The notes beneath the pieces were generated by a model. That model made no database searches. It was not told the DNA's origin and worked only from the letters and a program-made list of their open reading frames with translations. From Dendrolimus kikuchii (lineage: Eukaryota > Arthropoda > Insecta > Lepidoptera > Lasiocampidae), in contig CM034397.1 in assembly GCA_019925095.2 (NCBI GenBank), positions 7,397,763 to 7,461,762 on the forward strand: a DNA stretch of 64,000 nucleotides. The letters are read 5' to 3'. This document shows, piece by piece, positions 11,701-21,780 of this stretch (position 1 is its first letter; every line of letters begins with the position of its first letter). The translations under genes were made by a program, and so were the position numbers.

Positions 11701-14700
11701 CCCATCCAAAGTTCAAGGCCTGGACGGCTGACCTGAGTTTGGTCTTTACCTTTGCAGCTATGACTTCTGATAAGCCTGGGACAGTATTGCCTTTGGCTGA
11801 GGATCAGGAGGCTACTCCGGTGGATTCTAATGTTACTGTGTTTAGCTGGGGACACTGCAAGGAAGATGTTAGTAGTCATTTCTTTGATTTCCTACTAGTA
11901 AAACATATCAGGCTTTCTATTTAAACTAACAAATTAAATATGTATGTCTTTTTAAGTTAAACGGTTTTATTGAAGAAAAAGATAACATTGATGTAGATAA
12001 CGTACTTAAAGCTAACAAATAATTAGGTGGGTCGTAGGTCCAACCACTCATCAAACCACTTTCTCATTAAGGTATTAATCATACGCAAAAGTAATAAATC
12101 TTAAATATTATAATTTGCGATAGAGATGTTTGATTAAAAAATTACTTTTTTCTTTGCCACAAAATATGTATGAGATATCTTGTACTACAACATCTGACAG
12201 GAATATTTAATTAAAACTTATCTTCTAGATAGAGAAAATGAAACAGGAAGCACCAACGCAGACTCGAAAAAAACACCCATCTACGTGTCTTCCTGATTCT
12301 TCTTGCAATGTACGATTATTTTCCGTATTTTTCTTTATATAATCAGAAATACTTAAAAAACATTAATGTTTATAGTGATAAACGCACACTTGACGCTTGA
12401 CACAATAGGTATGGTAATACATCTAGCATGAAATTTGTGACTTCAATGCTCGCTTGGAATAGAATATTTTGATAACCAGTAAGAGGTTTGTTTAGATTTG
12501 AATCTGTTCTAGATTAATGTATTTTTTTATTGCATGAGTTCAGCAAACAGGCAGACGGCCCACCTAATGGAAAGCGATTTCCATCGCCTATGGACGTTGT
12601 AATACCAAAGGGGCGACTAATATGCTGCTGCTCTAATACTGAAACGTAACTCAAGGTTGTTATGTCGGCATACTCAAGACCAGGGATGGTTGCCATCCAG
12701 ACGTGCAAATACCCTATCATCTGGCTGTGGGTTGTTCTGTCGCCTCTTACGACAGCCCGTCTGGCCGCAGGAAATTGTATTTTCCGTTCCTGCACGGATA
12801 AAAAATTAATATTTTACAAATAATTTGTAATAAACATGCATTTTAGAAATAATACCAACATGTAAGCTAAAATATTATGTGTAACATATATACAAAATAA
12901 ATTAAATTAATTTAATAATAAAATTAGAGAAATGCTATTATATTTTTTGTGAACAGATGGAAGTCAGCGTTGAAACAGGAACAGTTTCTATAAAAGAAAT
13001 CCAATTTATGAATAACAAGGTAATAATAATACTTATTTATCTATTGTGTTTTACAGGTTCTATTTATTTTTATTTTATATTATACTCCAGTAAATAGAAA
13101 GAACAAAAATATGAAACTAAATACTTAATAATAAACTAAATTATAAATAAATTAAAATAAAGTATGCAACAAATGGCTGCGTTCCCAGAAGGCTGGCTGT
13201 TTTGCCACGCTGCGTGGCAATGCTGATTCCTTGCGCGAAATACGAACCAGCCTTCTGATCACGGGTGGTATCAAAGAGTTTATTACAAATTTCTTTGAAA
13301 GGAACCCTTTGCCGATGGACCCCACGGACCTAAAGTTTCAACGGCACAAATATGTAACCCCTTCCTAGGTTCCATATCTGCGCCGTTTGAGATCTTCAGC
13401 TGTTGAAAAGTGAAATTATAAATAAATAAATCGGCAGATAAATAAACACATTTTACATCCCCAAGCTAAGCGAGTAAGAGTGCCTTTCCACTAGAGACGT
13501 GCTATGTAACGTTGCTATAGATGCATTTGATATCCAAAAATCATATTCATTGGTTCACATAGCATAGCACTGGTGGAAACTAATTCAACTAAGTTACGTT
13601 TTTATATGAAAGGATGCGTGCTATGGATGCGAGCTATGGATGTGTGCTATAGGGAATCTAAAGGTATTTAATATTTAATTTAATAAAGTTATTTATTTGC
13701 AATGCTAAGGACACATTGTGACTTTGAATTGACGGTACTTGTGTTTTTCTTAAAATATCTACACTTGATTTATTGAGTAAAGTAGTGTGTTTTACCTTAA
13801 TAAACACTAAGTTGTATTCATATGGTAAGATTTACATTGTTAAATACTTGATAAATCTTTTTAGGATATTTGATTACCTTTGTAATAAGTTTTAGATTAT
13901 AAGTTTGCTAAAATGTGAACATGGTGTTGTTGGTTCGACAATATAAATTAAAACGAAATCGCCAAAACATTCCATTCATTCAATGTTCGTCAGTCGAACA
14001 AAATTAATCAAGCGGTAGTTATTGTGACTGTTGGTACTGGGTGAAAACTTTTATGTTCTTTACGATCTTTTCGCTTTCACTTGCTTTTAATTGAAATATC
14101 TAACTTAAAACAGAATATTAATGAAATATCTTTCAATGTTGCTAAGTGAATAAAATGTTTTGCCTATATATGTATTAAACATTAAATATGTGTATATATT
14201 TAACTATATTACCAATGTAAAATCTAACACGTGCCTTCCCTATTGTCGCACAGCTGCCTTGCGGTGGCGCATTTTCATAGCACATCTAACTCGCTCCGCT
14301 AAATAACTTGGCATTAGTGGAAATGATCACATAGTTTCGTAGGTTACCTTTTATGTTTTCGCAGCATAGCTGCATACCACACGTCTGGTGGAAAGGAACC
14401 CTTTGTGTTACGGGTAATATACAACGGATCATTCGGGGCCGATCATAGTAGGTAGGTAGATCATAAGTAAATAATGGAATCTGGAGCCTCTGCGCTGCAA
14501 TGAGATCGGCCCGCTAAAGCTCAGCCCACTCAACCACAGAGGGCGTAAATTTAACAAAATTATCTTAATTTTCAGCAAAGGCTAAGACAGCAGAAATTAA
14601 AAAAGAAATTTCTTCGTACAGAAAAATCCTCTGATGATTTAGAAGAATATAAGAAAAAACTTTTATTAACCTCAAAACGAATTAGTCGCTACCTTAATTC

Positions 14701-14747
14701 TTCTGACAAAGATGTAATGTAATTGTGTTCAATTTCAATTCATAATT

Positions 14748-14778
<31 letters not shown>

Positions 14779-15540
14779 GGGGGAGAGAGAGATAACACTT
14801 TATTGCACACCAAAATATACAATTACAAAATAGACCATACTTACAACATTTTCTAGGCAATAGAATAGGCGGCCTAATCGCTCAAAGCGATCTCTTTTTC
14901 AGGCAACCTAAATCAAAGAAATTTGAATCAGGCGATGTACGTAGTGCAGGAAAAAGGCAATAGATACATAAATACTTATACTAGGTTATCCGATAATCTA
15001 GTTTTGGCATATTTTATATACCTCGCCAGGTGGTAGGGCATTTTCCAGACTGGATGGCTACCACCCCTGGTCTAAAGTATGTCGCCATAACAACCTTGAG
15101 TTGTGTTCCGGCATTAGTGACCAGGTTCCAGGCTCCCTTAAGAGAGCAGCAGCGCATATGTAGCACATTTGGTGTTGCAAATGTCCGTAGACGATGGTAA
15201 CCGCTTTCCATCAAGTGGGCCGTCTGCCTGTCTGCTGAACTCCTGCAATAGAAAAAAAATTATATACCTATTGTATATATGCCCTCTTGACGCCGAAATA
15301 TTAAATTTATTACTTAGTACCATTACCAGTCCTCAGTACCAGAGCATTATAACAAAAGATTTGTATTTTTAAATACATAGAAGTAAAACATAGGAAGAAC
15401 AAACAGACGGACAGGCAAAATTTAAAAAAATGAGTTTTTCATATGAGTACCGTATATAAAATACGAGACTTTCATATGCATTTAGTAAAAGCTGTTATTT
15501 TGACATTACAAACAGACAATCCAATTTTATATACATACAC

Positions 15541-15573
<33 letters not shown>

Positions 15574-18500
15574 GATAAAACAAAGTCGGTTTCTGCGCCT
15601 GTCTGTTCATATATCCGATAACTCATCCTAAAACACGCAATGGATTTTTGAGCGGTTGTCATCATCAGTTAAATAAATATTTCGCTGAAGGTTTATGTAA
15701 GTAAAAAAAATTTAAGTCTTTATTATTAAAAGCTAATTTATTTATACGTAATATTAACTACTTTTCAAGATAACGAAGATTATTACTATGTGTATCAAAA
15801 TAGAAAAAAGATCTTTGTTTTGTTTCAAAAGTCTGGTACATAATAGATCAAGGAATTCGTTGTTAAAAAGGCGTCTTGTGCTAAAATATGAAACGGTCGC
15901 CGTCAGAGGGATTCTGAAATTTGATTACTTTTAAATCTTTTTATAATCAGCTTATTTGACTTGCAAATAAGGTTTGGTTAAGTGTCGAAGGTCTTAAGTG
16001 TTTTGTATTCGTTAGGGTTCTGTTGTCATGTTGGCAAAAACGTAACAATTCCACTCGTCCGTCTGTCTTTTTATGTCAGGTTCATTTTCTGGGAAACAAA
16101 GTGGTTGTTCAATTAGACTGCCATAATTTTAGTGTCGTAAAATTTATTAAGTTTGTCAAATAAAACTAGATGGTGCCACACACATTTATTATATTTTGAC
16201 CTATCTTCGTGATGACTATATTAATCGACTTTTTATACTACTGTACAATATCGTGTTTTATTTAAGTAGTAAATAGTGAATCATTTGTGTATAATTTTTG
16301 AAAATTAAATTAGTAGCTAATAGAAAAGTAAGTTATTCGAGTTAATCAAACTATTTCGAGCAGTGGTAGAGATTAAAAATCACTTCAAGAAAAGTTGCTT
16401 TAAACTAAATTTGTTATTAATATTAGTAGTAATGAGTTTTTTTAAATATACACGAGATATTTTTTTTTGGGTTTCGTAGCCAAATACAAAAAACCATCGA
16501 CTTTTCTTGCCCCCACGGAACCCTTCAATACGTTTATTCCATGAAATCTAAATCTCATGTCAACCTGTCCTAATATACAATATGTATATTATATATTATT
16601 TGTTTTAATGTATATTTATATAATTATGAAGAAGACCGATGACATCGCTAATAAGCTCCTTCAACGCAACGTTATTGCAAAACAGCTAAAAGAATCCATT
16701 AAACCCAGCAATTCAAGAATAAGTGTAAGTATTTTAATGTACTTATCGACCTTTCAGGTGAATCATCTGCCTGCTTGCGTGCAAACAAACATAAAAATGT
16801 CCCGATAACATTTATACATTGTACTTTTCTAATGTTCAATTTTCTTTCTATAATGCTTTTCATGAATAGTGAAATAGAGAAGAATGCAAGTAGCAGAATA
16901 AATGTAGCTTGGCTAAAGTGGAGACAGGTATCCGGTGTAACATGTGACAAACTAATGCCAATGAAACTAAAAGATCACATATATAAGTATAATTCTATGC
17001 TACGACCAGTCCTGTTATACGGGTCCGAATATTGGGCCACTAAAGTGATAAAGTTAGAAATGCGTACATAAAGAGATCTTTAAAAGTCGCACCCGTGACT
17101 GAAAAATTGAGAGGAAGAAGACTTAGGTTTGGGCATGTAATGAGGAGGTATTAAAGTCACGTGATAAAAAGAATGTAAAAATGCAAAATTGTTGGATTAT
17201 GTGATGAATGACATGATGATTTGTGGTGTGACAGAGGACGTAGGTCAGAATAGAGGAGTTTGGAAGAAAAGTACATTTTGTGCTGACCACATATAATTTG
17301 GAGAAGGTGATTGAAAAGAGAATACTTTTCATTAATATTTCATTTTCATACCTTACAAGGTTTTTTTATTGCTGGGGAACAGCAGATAGGATGACAAACC
17401 ACCTGATGGAAAGTGGTTACCGTCGCCTATGGACATTTGCAACAACAAACTTACTGCTAATATACTACCGATTTCGAAAGACTGCTTTCTCCGTTCCTCC
17501 ACGAAATAGGATTCAGAAGATATGTGGTCTTGTTCACATTAAGTTACAATAGGTTTGTAGGCTGCTTTAAGCTTCTTAAAGAAGCACAAAAAACTTACTT
17601 TACCCGTAAGAGTCCATATCCCGTACTTAATACTTTATGGGAACAGCTATTGTTTAATACTAGTACTTTCAAATGGATGAGGTTTATTATCTCTGTTGTT
17701 CACTCACTTTACTTAATAAATTGTGTTTTTTGTTCTTAAAGACTCGTCTCGTCTTAAGTCTCGTCGATTACGAGGGGAAAGTTTAATTAAACTCTATTAA
17801 CTAATATTTTTTCAGAAGCTCCAAGAGATAGAGAGAGATGATAACAAGTATACAGCTATATATAGACTAGCTGAAGTTCGGCCGTTTAACATGAAATCAT
17901 ACTATAGGAATTGGCGACGACAGATGGGGTCTGCGGTAAGTAAATGCTTAGTCTATCGCACTTCAGAATTAGAGTCCGCACCGCAAAAGAAGCGACACGG
18001 CGTTGCAATCGCCGTAGGTACTTAATCCTTCCAGAGTAATTATTTTCTAATCCGTATATTATTATCCGTAGGTAATTACTGAATAATAAATATAAAATAT
18101 TTCTAATTAAAACTCTAAATTTATTCCTTGGCTACTTAACGAACAAAATTCTATCAAATGGCGGGACTGCCAATTTTATTTCCTCTATTTTCCGTGGGAC
18201 TTCTCTAGGACTGAAATGTTGTTTCATTTTATATATTGTTATTTGGCAATAAATATTTTTTATACCTTTCTTTTAGTTTTATTTTGAATAATATCACTTG
18301 GTAATCTATTATATTGCTGCAATATGTGCGAAGTAGTGATTGATTAATCGGCCCCTTTCTACCGATTATGAATAATGTACTACTGTTTCCTTTCCAGCAA
18401 AATGAACTACTAGTCGAATCATTCGATCTGATGAACATACAAATGTGCAAGAAAATAATACAAAAGGCAATGCCAGCGATATATGCGATAAGTATGCTCT

Positions 18501-19996
18501 CCCGTTTTACGAATACAACAGGAATTTTCCGCTCTGTTATTGCAGCGTTTTAAAACACATTTTTATTTATTTGCTATCATCAGAACACGGGGACGACGTC
18601 ATGTGCTATTCCAGCGAGGAACATTACATAACCAGTGTGAGTGGTTTTGAAATTGAAAAACTTTGTAAAGTTTTACTTTGGTGTGCATTTTATTACTGCA
18701 TGTAAAATAATTTGGTCTTGGAGTCAAAAAATACAGAAGATATTAAAGTACTACAAGTTTATATTGTCCAAGAGGAAGACATTAAACGTCAATTAATTAA
18801 CGATGCGCGTAATATTTTACACGTTTTAGTGCGATTTCAACTTAATTATACAAATGTTTCGATAGATACTGAGATATGTATAATATTATAGATAAACTTT
18901 TTTGATCTTCCTACTGATTCTATTTATAAAAACTTTTAATTGCTTTTCTGTATTCGTTCCATTCACATTATGTTATGAGGGTATATTCGACACTATCAAC
19001 GTAAACTACAATAAAGCCGACTTTATTATATCCTTTCTTCTACTAATAAATAAATTCATTTACTACTTTACCAGTGGTAGAAAATTGAGGCTATTTATAC
19101 CATACAAATACAGACAGTAAATTGTTTCTCAATCCATCTGTAAGTTATAATTACAAGGATCGCATCGACTCACTGAATTCAGATAGGAGTGCCTGCTTTG
19201 CATTCCTGCGTGAATTGGTTTTAGAAAAATTATTTAGGATATTCTTTGCTCTTCATGTATAACATCAAAATGCTATTTGGATCTACAAGCAGATTATTAT
19301 TTCTTAACTCGGCCTCTACTTTTAGTTTATGTAAGTTAATAGTAACACGAGTGTGTAGGTAATTAGCTTAACTTAAGAATGTATTTAGGTAGTAAGTGAT
19401 TTTTGTCTACTTAGTGCCTATTACCAAAATTTTGTATGGATGTTTAAAACTACTGCATGTTGTTTATTTCAAGTATTAGTATTATCTGTAGTATAGTATT
19501 ATCCGTGCAGGAACGGAGAAAGAATACAATTTCCTGCGACTAGGCGGCCTGTCGTAAGAGGCGACAAAAGAACCCACAGCCGGGTGGTAGGGTATTTACC
19601 CGACTGGATGGCTACTACCCCTGGTCTAGAGTATGCTGCCATAACAACCTTGAGTTATGTTCCGGCATTAGTGGCCATGTTCCAGACTCACTTAAGAGAG
19701 CAGCATTGCATTTGTAGCACCTTTGGTGTTGCCAATGTTCATAGGCGATGGGAACCGCTTTCCATCAAGTGGGCCGTCTGCCTGTCTGCTGAATTCATGC
19801 AATAAAAAAAATTATTATTAGGTTATAGATTCTTTAAAGAAACTTATTAATACAGGAAGACGCTGGAGCACCTGCAGTTAGAAACGGCCAGCTGGTAGCT
19901 GTGACTGTAGGAGGAGCTGAATGCGATGGAGATCAGGTTGCTCTTGGTATGAAAATGAGCTGCTATTGTTCGTGGATAGCACGACATTTACCGTGA
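8653..19996 (+). CDS. Serine protease homologue (S1 fold, inactive), 10 exons
   Basis: Spliced coding sequence: 8653-8746, 9160-9247, 10530-10613, 11582-11867, 12957-13019, 14576-14713, 17816-17935, 18398-18491, 18584-18636, 19856-19996; 1161 bases, 386 residues. Every intron is GT/AG and the phases agree at all nine joins. Residues 84-88 read TAAHC (His87 as chymotrypsin His57). Asp139 in ADLSLVF stands for Asp102, and SWG at 177-179 for the usual GWG. The GDSGGP motif is replaced by EDAGAP (341-346), so the nucleophile Ser is Ala343. The activation IVGG is missing; an acidic, proline-rich stretch (about 42-54) precedes the first beta strand. Cys72/88 and Cys308/330 fit conserved disulphides; the partner of Cys363 (Cys191) is lost. 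Residues 206-291 are an extra charged segment. The N-terminus is hydrophobic (ILWFAIYC), so secretion is likely. Known SPHs act as non-catalytic binders or cofactors in insect immunity; the role here is unknown. Confidence 0.78.
9160..9247 (+). CDS. SPH exon 2 (acidic-proline linker)
   Basis: Acceptor TTTTTCAG ends at 9159 and donor GTAAGT starts at 9248. It encodes a Glu/Pro/Thr-rich linker followed by HHTFVALI, which aligns with the first strand of the protease fold. The IVGG activation segment that should precede this strand is not encoded. Confidence 0.75.
10530..10613 (+). CDS. SPH exon 3 (TAAHC motif)
   Basis: Acceptor TTTTGCAG ends at 10529 and donor GTTAGT starts at 10614. It encodes the cysteine strand (RTCTGTII) and VVITAAHC with the catalytic-type His87. 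This is the strongest single family signature of the gene. Confidence 0.9.
10727..10934 (+). mobile_element. Helitron-like element, complete short copy in SPH intron 3
   Basis: It starts A|TCTTATACTAATAT and ends GGGCAGAAGCTAG|T, the classic A|TC...CTRR|T termini, 208 bases. The internal text (GAACGCGCTAATCTCAGGGA, CCCATTTATCGAGGAAGGCT) is shared with the minus-strand copy at 52728-52995. Confidence 0.75.
11020..11243 (+). mobile_element. LINE 3' end with (TATG)n tail, copy 1
   Basis: In frame it reads HDQIDRVLAEGG, SLKNRR, VMNVKEASEVCKNKP and ends FPARELA then stop, followed by a TATG tetranucleotide tail. The same C-terminus is found at 24303-24535 (minus) and 51520-51635 (plus). It looks like the very end of a non-LTR retrotransposon ORF2; the clade is not assigned. 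Confidence 0.6.
11448..11465. repeat. (GT)n microsatellite
   Basis: Short GT dinucleotide run in SPH intron 3. Confidence 0.8.
11582..11867 (+). CDS. SPH exon 4 (Asp motif to SWG)
   Basis: Acceptor TTTTACAG ends at 11581 and donor GTTAGT starts at 11868. It encodes 95 codons including VVTHPKF, the Asp139 region ADLSLVF and SWGHC, in the order of an S1 domain. Confidence 0.9.
12521..12799 (-). mobile_element. S1-rep SINE-like element
   Basis: Full-length copy on the minus strand in SPH intron 4. The family starts ATCCGTGCAGGAACGG, passes CTGTCGTAAGAGGCGAC, GGATGGCTACCACCCCTGG and CCGTCTGCCTGTCTGCTGAA, and ends TGCAATAAAAA. This copy is among the more diverged. Confidence 0.8.
12957..13019 (+). 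CDS. SPH exon 5
   Basis: A 63-base phase-0 exon between GTGAACAG and GTAATA, 21 codons (MEVSVETGTVSIKEIQF...). It would lie at the start of the autolysis loop region. Support is from phase and splice sites only. Confidence 0.6.
13187..13405 (-). mobile_element. LINE ORF2 C-terminal remnant (family L-QRGN), copy 1
   Basis: The minus strand encodes YIFVPLKL, LGPWGPS, RPEGWF-like and QRGKTASLLG stretches also found at 43985-44235, 60745-60925 and 61295-61605. This is the end of a non-LTR reverse transcriptase ORF. It sits in SPH intron 5. Confidence 0.55.
14403..14548 (-). mobile_element. tRNA-derived SINE, partial
   Basis: The minus strand begins with the tRNA-like head CCTCTGTGGTTGAGTGGGCT (box A) and keeps part of the body. 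The family is best seen at 50323-50586. It ends 27 bases before SPH exon 6. Confidence 0.6.
14576..14713 (+). CDS. SPH exon 6 (charged insert, part 1)
   Basis: A 138-base phase-0 exon between TTTTCAG and GTAATG, very rich in Lys, Arg, Glu and Asp and probably helical. It has no counterpart in a usual S1 domain. An alternative is that the frame stops at the TAA six bases beyond the donor, giving a short isoform without the C-terminal half. Confidence 0.6.
14749..14915 (-). repeat. LINE-type 3' end with (GA)n microsatellite
   Basis: A (GA)n run at 14751-14793 is followed by a block which on the minus strand reads GAGATCGCTTTGAGCGAT, then TTGTAATTGTATATTTTGG and CAATAAAGTGTTATC before the (TC)n tail. 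The AATAAA plus simple repeat suggests the 3' end of a retroelement. Confidence 0.5.
15025..15259 (+). mobile_element. S1-rep SINE-like element, 5'-truncated
   Basis: It starts at GCCAGGTGGTAGGGCAT and runs to CTCCTGCAATAGAAAAAAAA. It lacks the first ~75 bases, with nearly the same start as the copy at 53346. Confidence 0.8.
15260..16810. other. AT-rich intronic stretch
   Basis: SPH intron 6. It contains an (AT)n microsatellite at about 15541-15575. Around 15400-15540 are phrases (GACGGACAGGCAAAATTT, CAATCCAATTTTATAT) resembling those near 33780-33900, probably another decayed repeat. Nothing else recognised. Confidence 0.4.
16811..17300 (+). pseudogene. RTE-like LINE ORF2 C-terminal remnant, copy 1
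   Basis: In frame it reads INVAWLKWRQVSGVTCDK, KLKDHIYK and LRPVLLYGSEYWATK. After a TAA it continues with KVAPV-, HVMRR- and GVTEDVGQNRGVW-like pieces across stops and a frame change. RTE-type reverse transcriptases end this way. The minus-strand copy at 53640-53945 keeps the last part intact. It lies in SPH intron 6. Confidence 0.7.
17361..17507 (-). mobile_element. S1-rep SINE-like element with internal deletion
   Basis: A T-run then GCTGGGGAACAGCAGATAGG, ATCACCTGATGGAAA-like, CGCCTATGGACATTTGCAA, then a jump to CTTTCTCCGTTCCTCCACG. The middle ~150 bases of the family are missing or replaced. Confidence 0.6.
17816..17935 (+). CDS. SPH exon 7 (charged insert, part 2)
   Basis: A 120-base phase-0 exon between TTTTTTCAG and GTAAGT. 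It continues the charged segment and ends with an aromatic/basic run (SYYRNWRRQMG). Both sides are phase 0, so exons 6 and 7 could be skipped without a frame change. Confidence 0.65.
18398..18491 (+). CDS. SPH exon 8
   Basis: Acceptor CTTTCCAG ends at 18397. The chosen donor GTATGC at 18492 is weak but gives the phase 1 that the next exon needs. LLVESFDLMNIQMCKK aligns with the strand leading to Cys168 of chymotrypsin (Cys308 here). Reading on instead ends at a TAA at 18551. Confidence 0.6.
18584..18636 (+). CDS. SPH exon 9
   Basis: A small exon with acceptor GCTATCATCAG ending at 18583 and donor GTGAGT at 18637. It encodes HGDDVMCYSS, matching the MLCAG-like cysteine (Cys182; Cys330 here) before the active-site loop. 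Confidence 0.7.
19501..19811 (+). mobile_element. S1-rep SINE-like element, full length
   Basis: ATCCGTGCAGGAACGGAGAA to GAATTCATGCAATAAAAAAA. It lies in SPH intron 9 and ends about 45 bases before the last exon. Confidence 0.85.
19856..19996 (+). CDS. SPH exon 10 (dead active-site loop, stop)
   Basis: Acceptor AATACAG ends at 19855; TGA at 19994. It encodes EDAGAPAV in place of GDSGGPLV, then VAVTVGGAEC (the SWG-x-C strand) and SWIARHLP, the usual C-terminal WI helix. The nucleophile codon is GCT (Ala). Confidence 0.88.
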   Translation, partial: EDAGAPAVRNGQLVAVTVGGAECDGDQVALGMKMSCYCSWIARHLP

Positions 19997-20035
19997 GTGG
20001 AACCTGTACCTAAATTTTTTTATCTATTATGTTAT

Positions 20036-20540
20036 AAAACTCTAAACATGCGGTGTGTGTACACTGAAACTATTTAAGAAAAAAAAGCTGGAATAGACTA
20101 TGTAACCGATGGACAACACGATGCATTTTTAAATTTCGGTTTGTTCAGGATTCACGTAAAAACTACTAGGCCGATTTCGATACAATTTTCGCTAATAAAC
20201 AGTAACAGTAAAATTCTTAGATTTAAAATCTGCGCTACTTATTATTCCGAAAATCCCACGGTATTTTTCTGGGAATTACTTAAAATGGCCAGATTTAAAA
20301 AATGAATGCCAATGTGATTTTTCACCGATCTATAGCAAATTTGATGTAATAAAATGTGTGATATTTTTATCCCGGGAATTTTACCGAGAGCGGTTTGTAG
20401 TTGTTCGAGTACATAAGAATTAACTCTTTCCGATACAGTTTTCACTAAAACGATGCCTTACGTTCTTTTGTTAAATGCTGCGGTACTTTGTGTCCTGGGA
20501 ATTCCGTGGGAATTTCAAGTCAAGTATGGACGAGGGTATA
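20036..20540 (+). repeat. Interspersed repeat family R-H, copy 1
   Basis: It starts near TATAAAACTCTAAACATGCG and contains GGATTCACGTAAAAACTACT, GCCGATTTCGATACA, AAAATGGCCAGA and GCTGCGGTACTTTGTGTCC. The same text is at 25985-26370 and, with an internal deletion, at 40637-40880; a short start fragment is at 37588-37625. The CCGATTTCGAT and GGACGAAGTCG phrases resemble Helitron-like repeats, but no clean termini were found. Confidence 0.6.
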
Positions 20541-20890
20541 TAGACGGTATTCACTACATTTTATTTTCATGTTGGCACATGCTATAAATTTATACTATGT
20601 TCGATTTATTTTATTATATGTAAAATGTTAAACATAATATTTTATATACAATATTATCTAAAATTTGCAAGCAATAATATAACAAATTCTTAGCATTCGT
20701 AACCTTTTTAATTAAAACAGTTTATTAATGACTGCAAACCGCTATAGGTTGTGCCAATTTGGTCAGTTTCTTATACTGTAAAATAACTGTAGGCATGGTG
20801 AGGTGTTCTAAAAATATCTGCCCAGTGTGTAAAGTCAGTGTATTTAAGCCGTAAGTTTCTTTGATTATAAGTATCATGACCAGTTGCTTT

Positions 20891-20895
<5 letters not shown>

Positions 20896-20952
<57 letters not shown>
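20896..20952. repeat. (AT)n microsatellite
   Basis: Uninterrupted AT dinucleotides, followed by GTATAT variants at the edge of the next Helitron-like element. Confidence 0.9.
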
Positions 20953-20956
<4 letters not shown>

Positions 20957-20964
20957 GTATATGT

Positions 20965-21292
20965 ATATTAGTAAAAGAAAGTCTTGTCAGTTACACTATT
21001 TATAACACAAGAACGGCTGTACCGATTTGGCTGAAAATTGGTGTGGAGGTACCTTAGAACCAGGAGACGGACATAAGATACTTTTTTATCCCATTGGAAC
21101 CGGTAGGTGGCGCTGAGATCGGGTTCTAGAATCCTCCTAATCACCTGGAGCGATTTTGGTGATTTTGTTTTTGTGTGTTTGAGTGGGTTCCCGGATGGTT
21201 TAAATCCACAATTGGAACCGGTAGGTGGCGCTGGGATCGGGTCCTAGATTTTTATTTTTTCAGAGCAGGACAACGTCTGCCGGGGCCGCTAG
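20965..21292 (+). mobile_element. Helitron-like element (second family)
   Basis: Ends CAACGTCTGCCGGGGCCGCTAG|T at 21292, a Helitron-type 3' terminus. The 5' limit is approximate. Inside, GGAACCGGTAGGTGGCGCTG occurs twice, about 120 bases apart (21096 and 21213), a local duplication. Confidence 0.55.
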
Positions 21293-21780
21293 TATACTAT
21301 AAACCATTCTAAGTTGTTGCAAATATTACAATAAGGTTGTCCTTATTATTTATACTGACCGTAAAAAGAGAGTAGTCATGCAGTTTTATTTATATTTCCC
21401 ACTTGATACAGGCATTAAGTATACAGGCCGGTCATTATTCACAATGACCGGATTTATCAAATTGCCCATAACATATAAGTATATATTATATATATATATA
21501 TATATATACTAGAGTTTACCCCGCGGCTGCGCCGCGGGTCAACCTCTAATGCGTATCTCTTGTTTAAAAAGCAAGTGGTACAGGTTACATTATATTAAAT
21601 TTGTATGTATTTGCCCCCGAAAGATTCACTTCATTTTATATCGCAAACTATACCACACCCGTCTATATGTAAACTACATAAATGACAAAACTTGACAAAA
21701 ATGACAAAATAGATAACATGGTCCAAGTCGACCAACTGGACCCAGTGGATCCAGTTACAAAGTGGACCTAACTGGCCTAG

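Noticed and set aside
11616..11879. 87-codon minus-strand ORF over SPH exon 4
   Set aside because: Shadow of the coding exon on the opposite strand.
14576..14722. LINE reverse transcriptase fragment
   Set aside because: The charged run briefly resembled a LINE ORF, but the acceptor, donor and phase fit the SPH gene and no further reverse transcriptase residues flank it.
18445..18705. 86-codon ORF overlapping SPH exons 8 and 9 in another frame
   Set aside because: It covers part of exon 9 in the coding frame but reads through intron 8; splicing with phase agreement explains it better.
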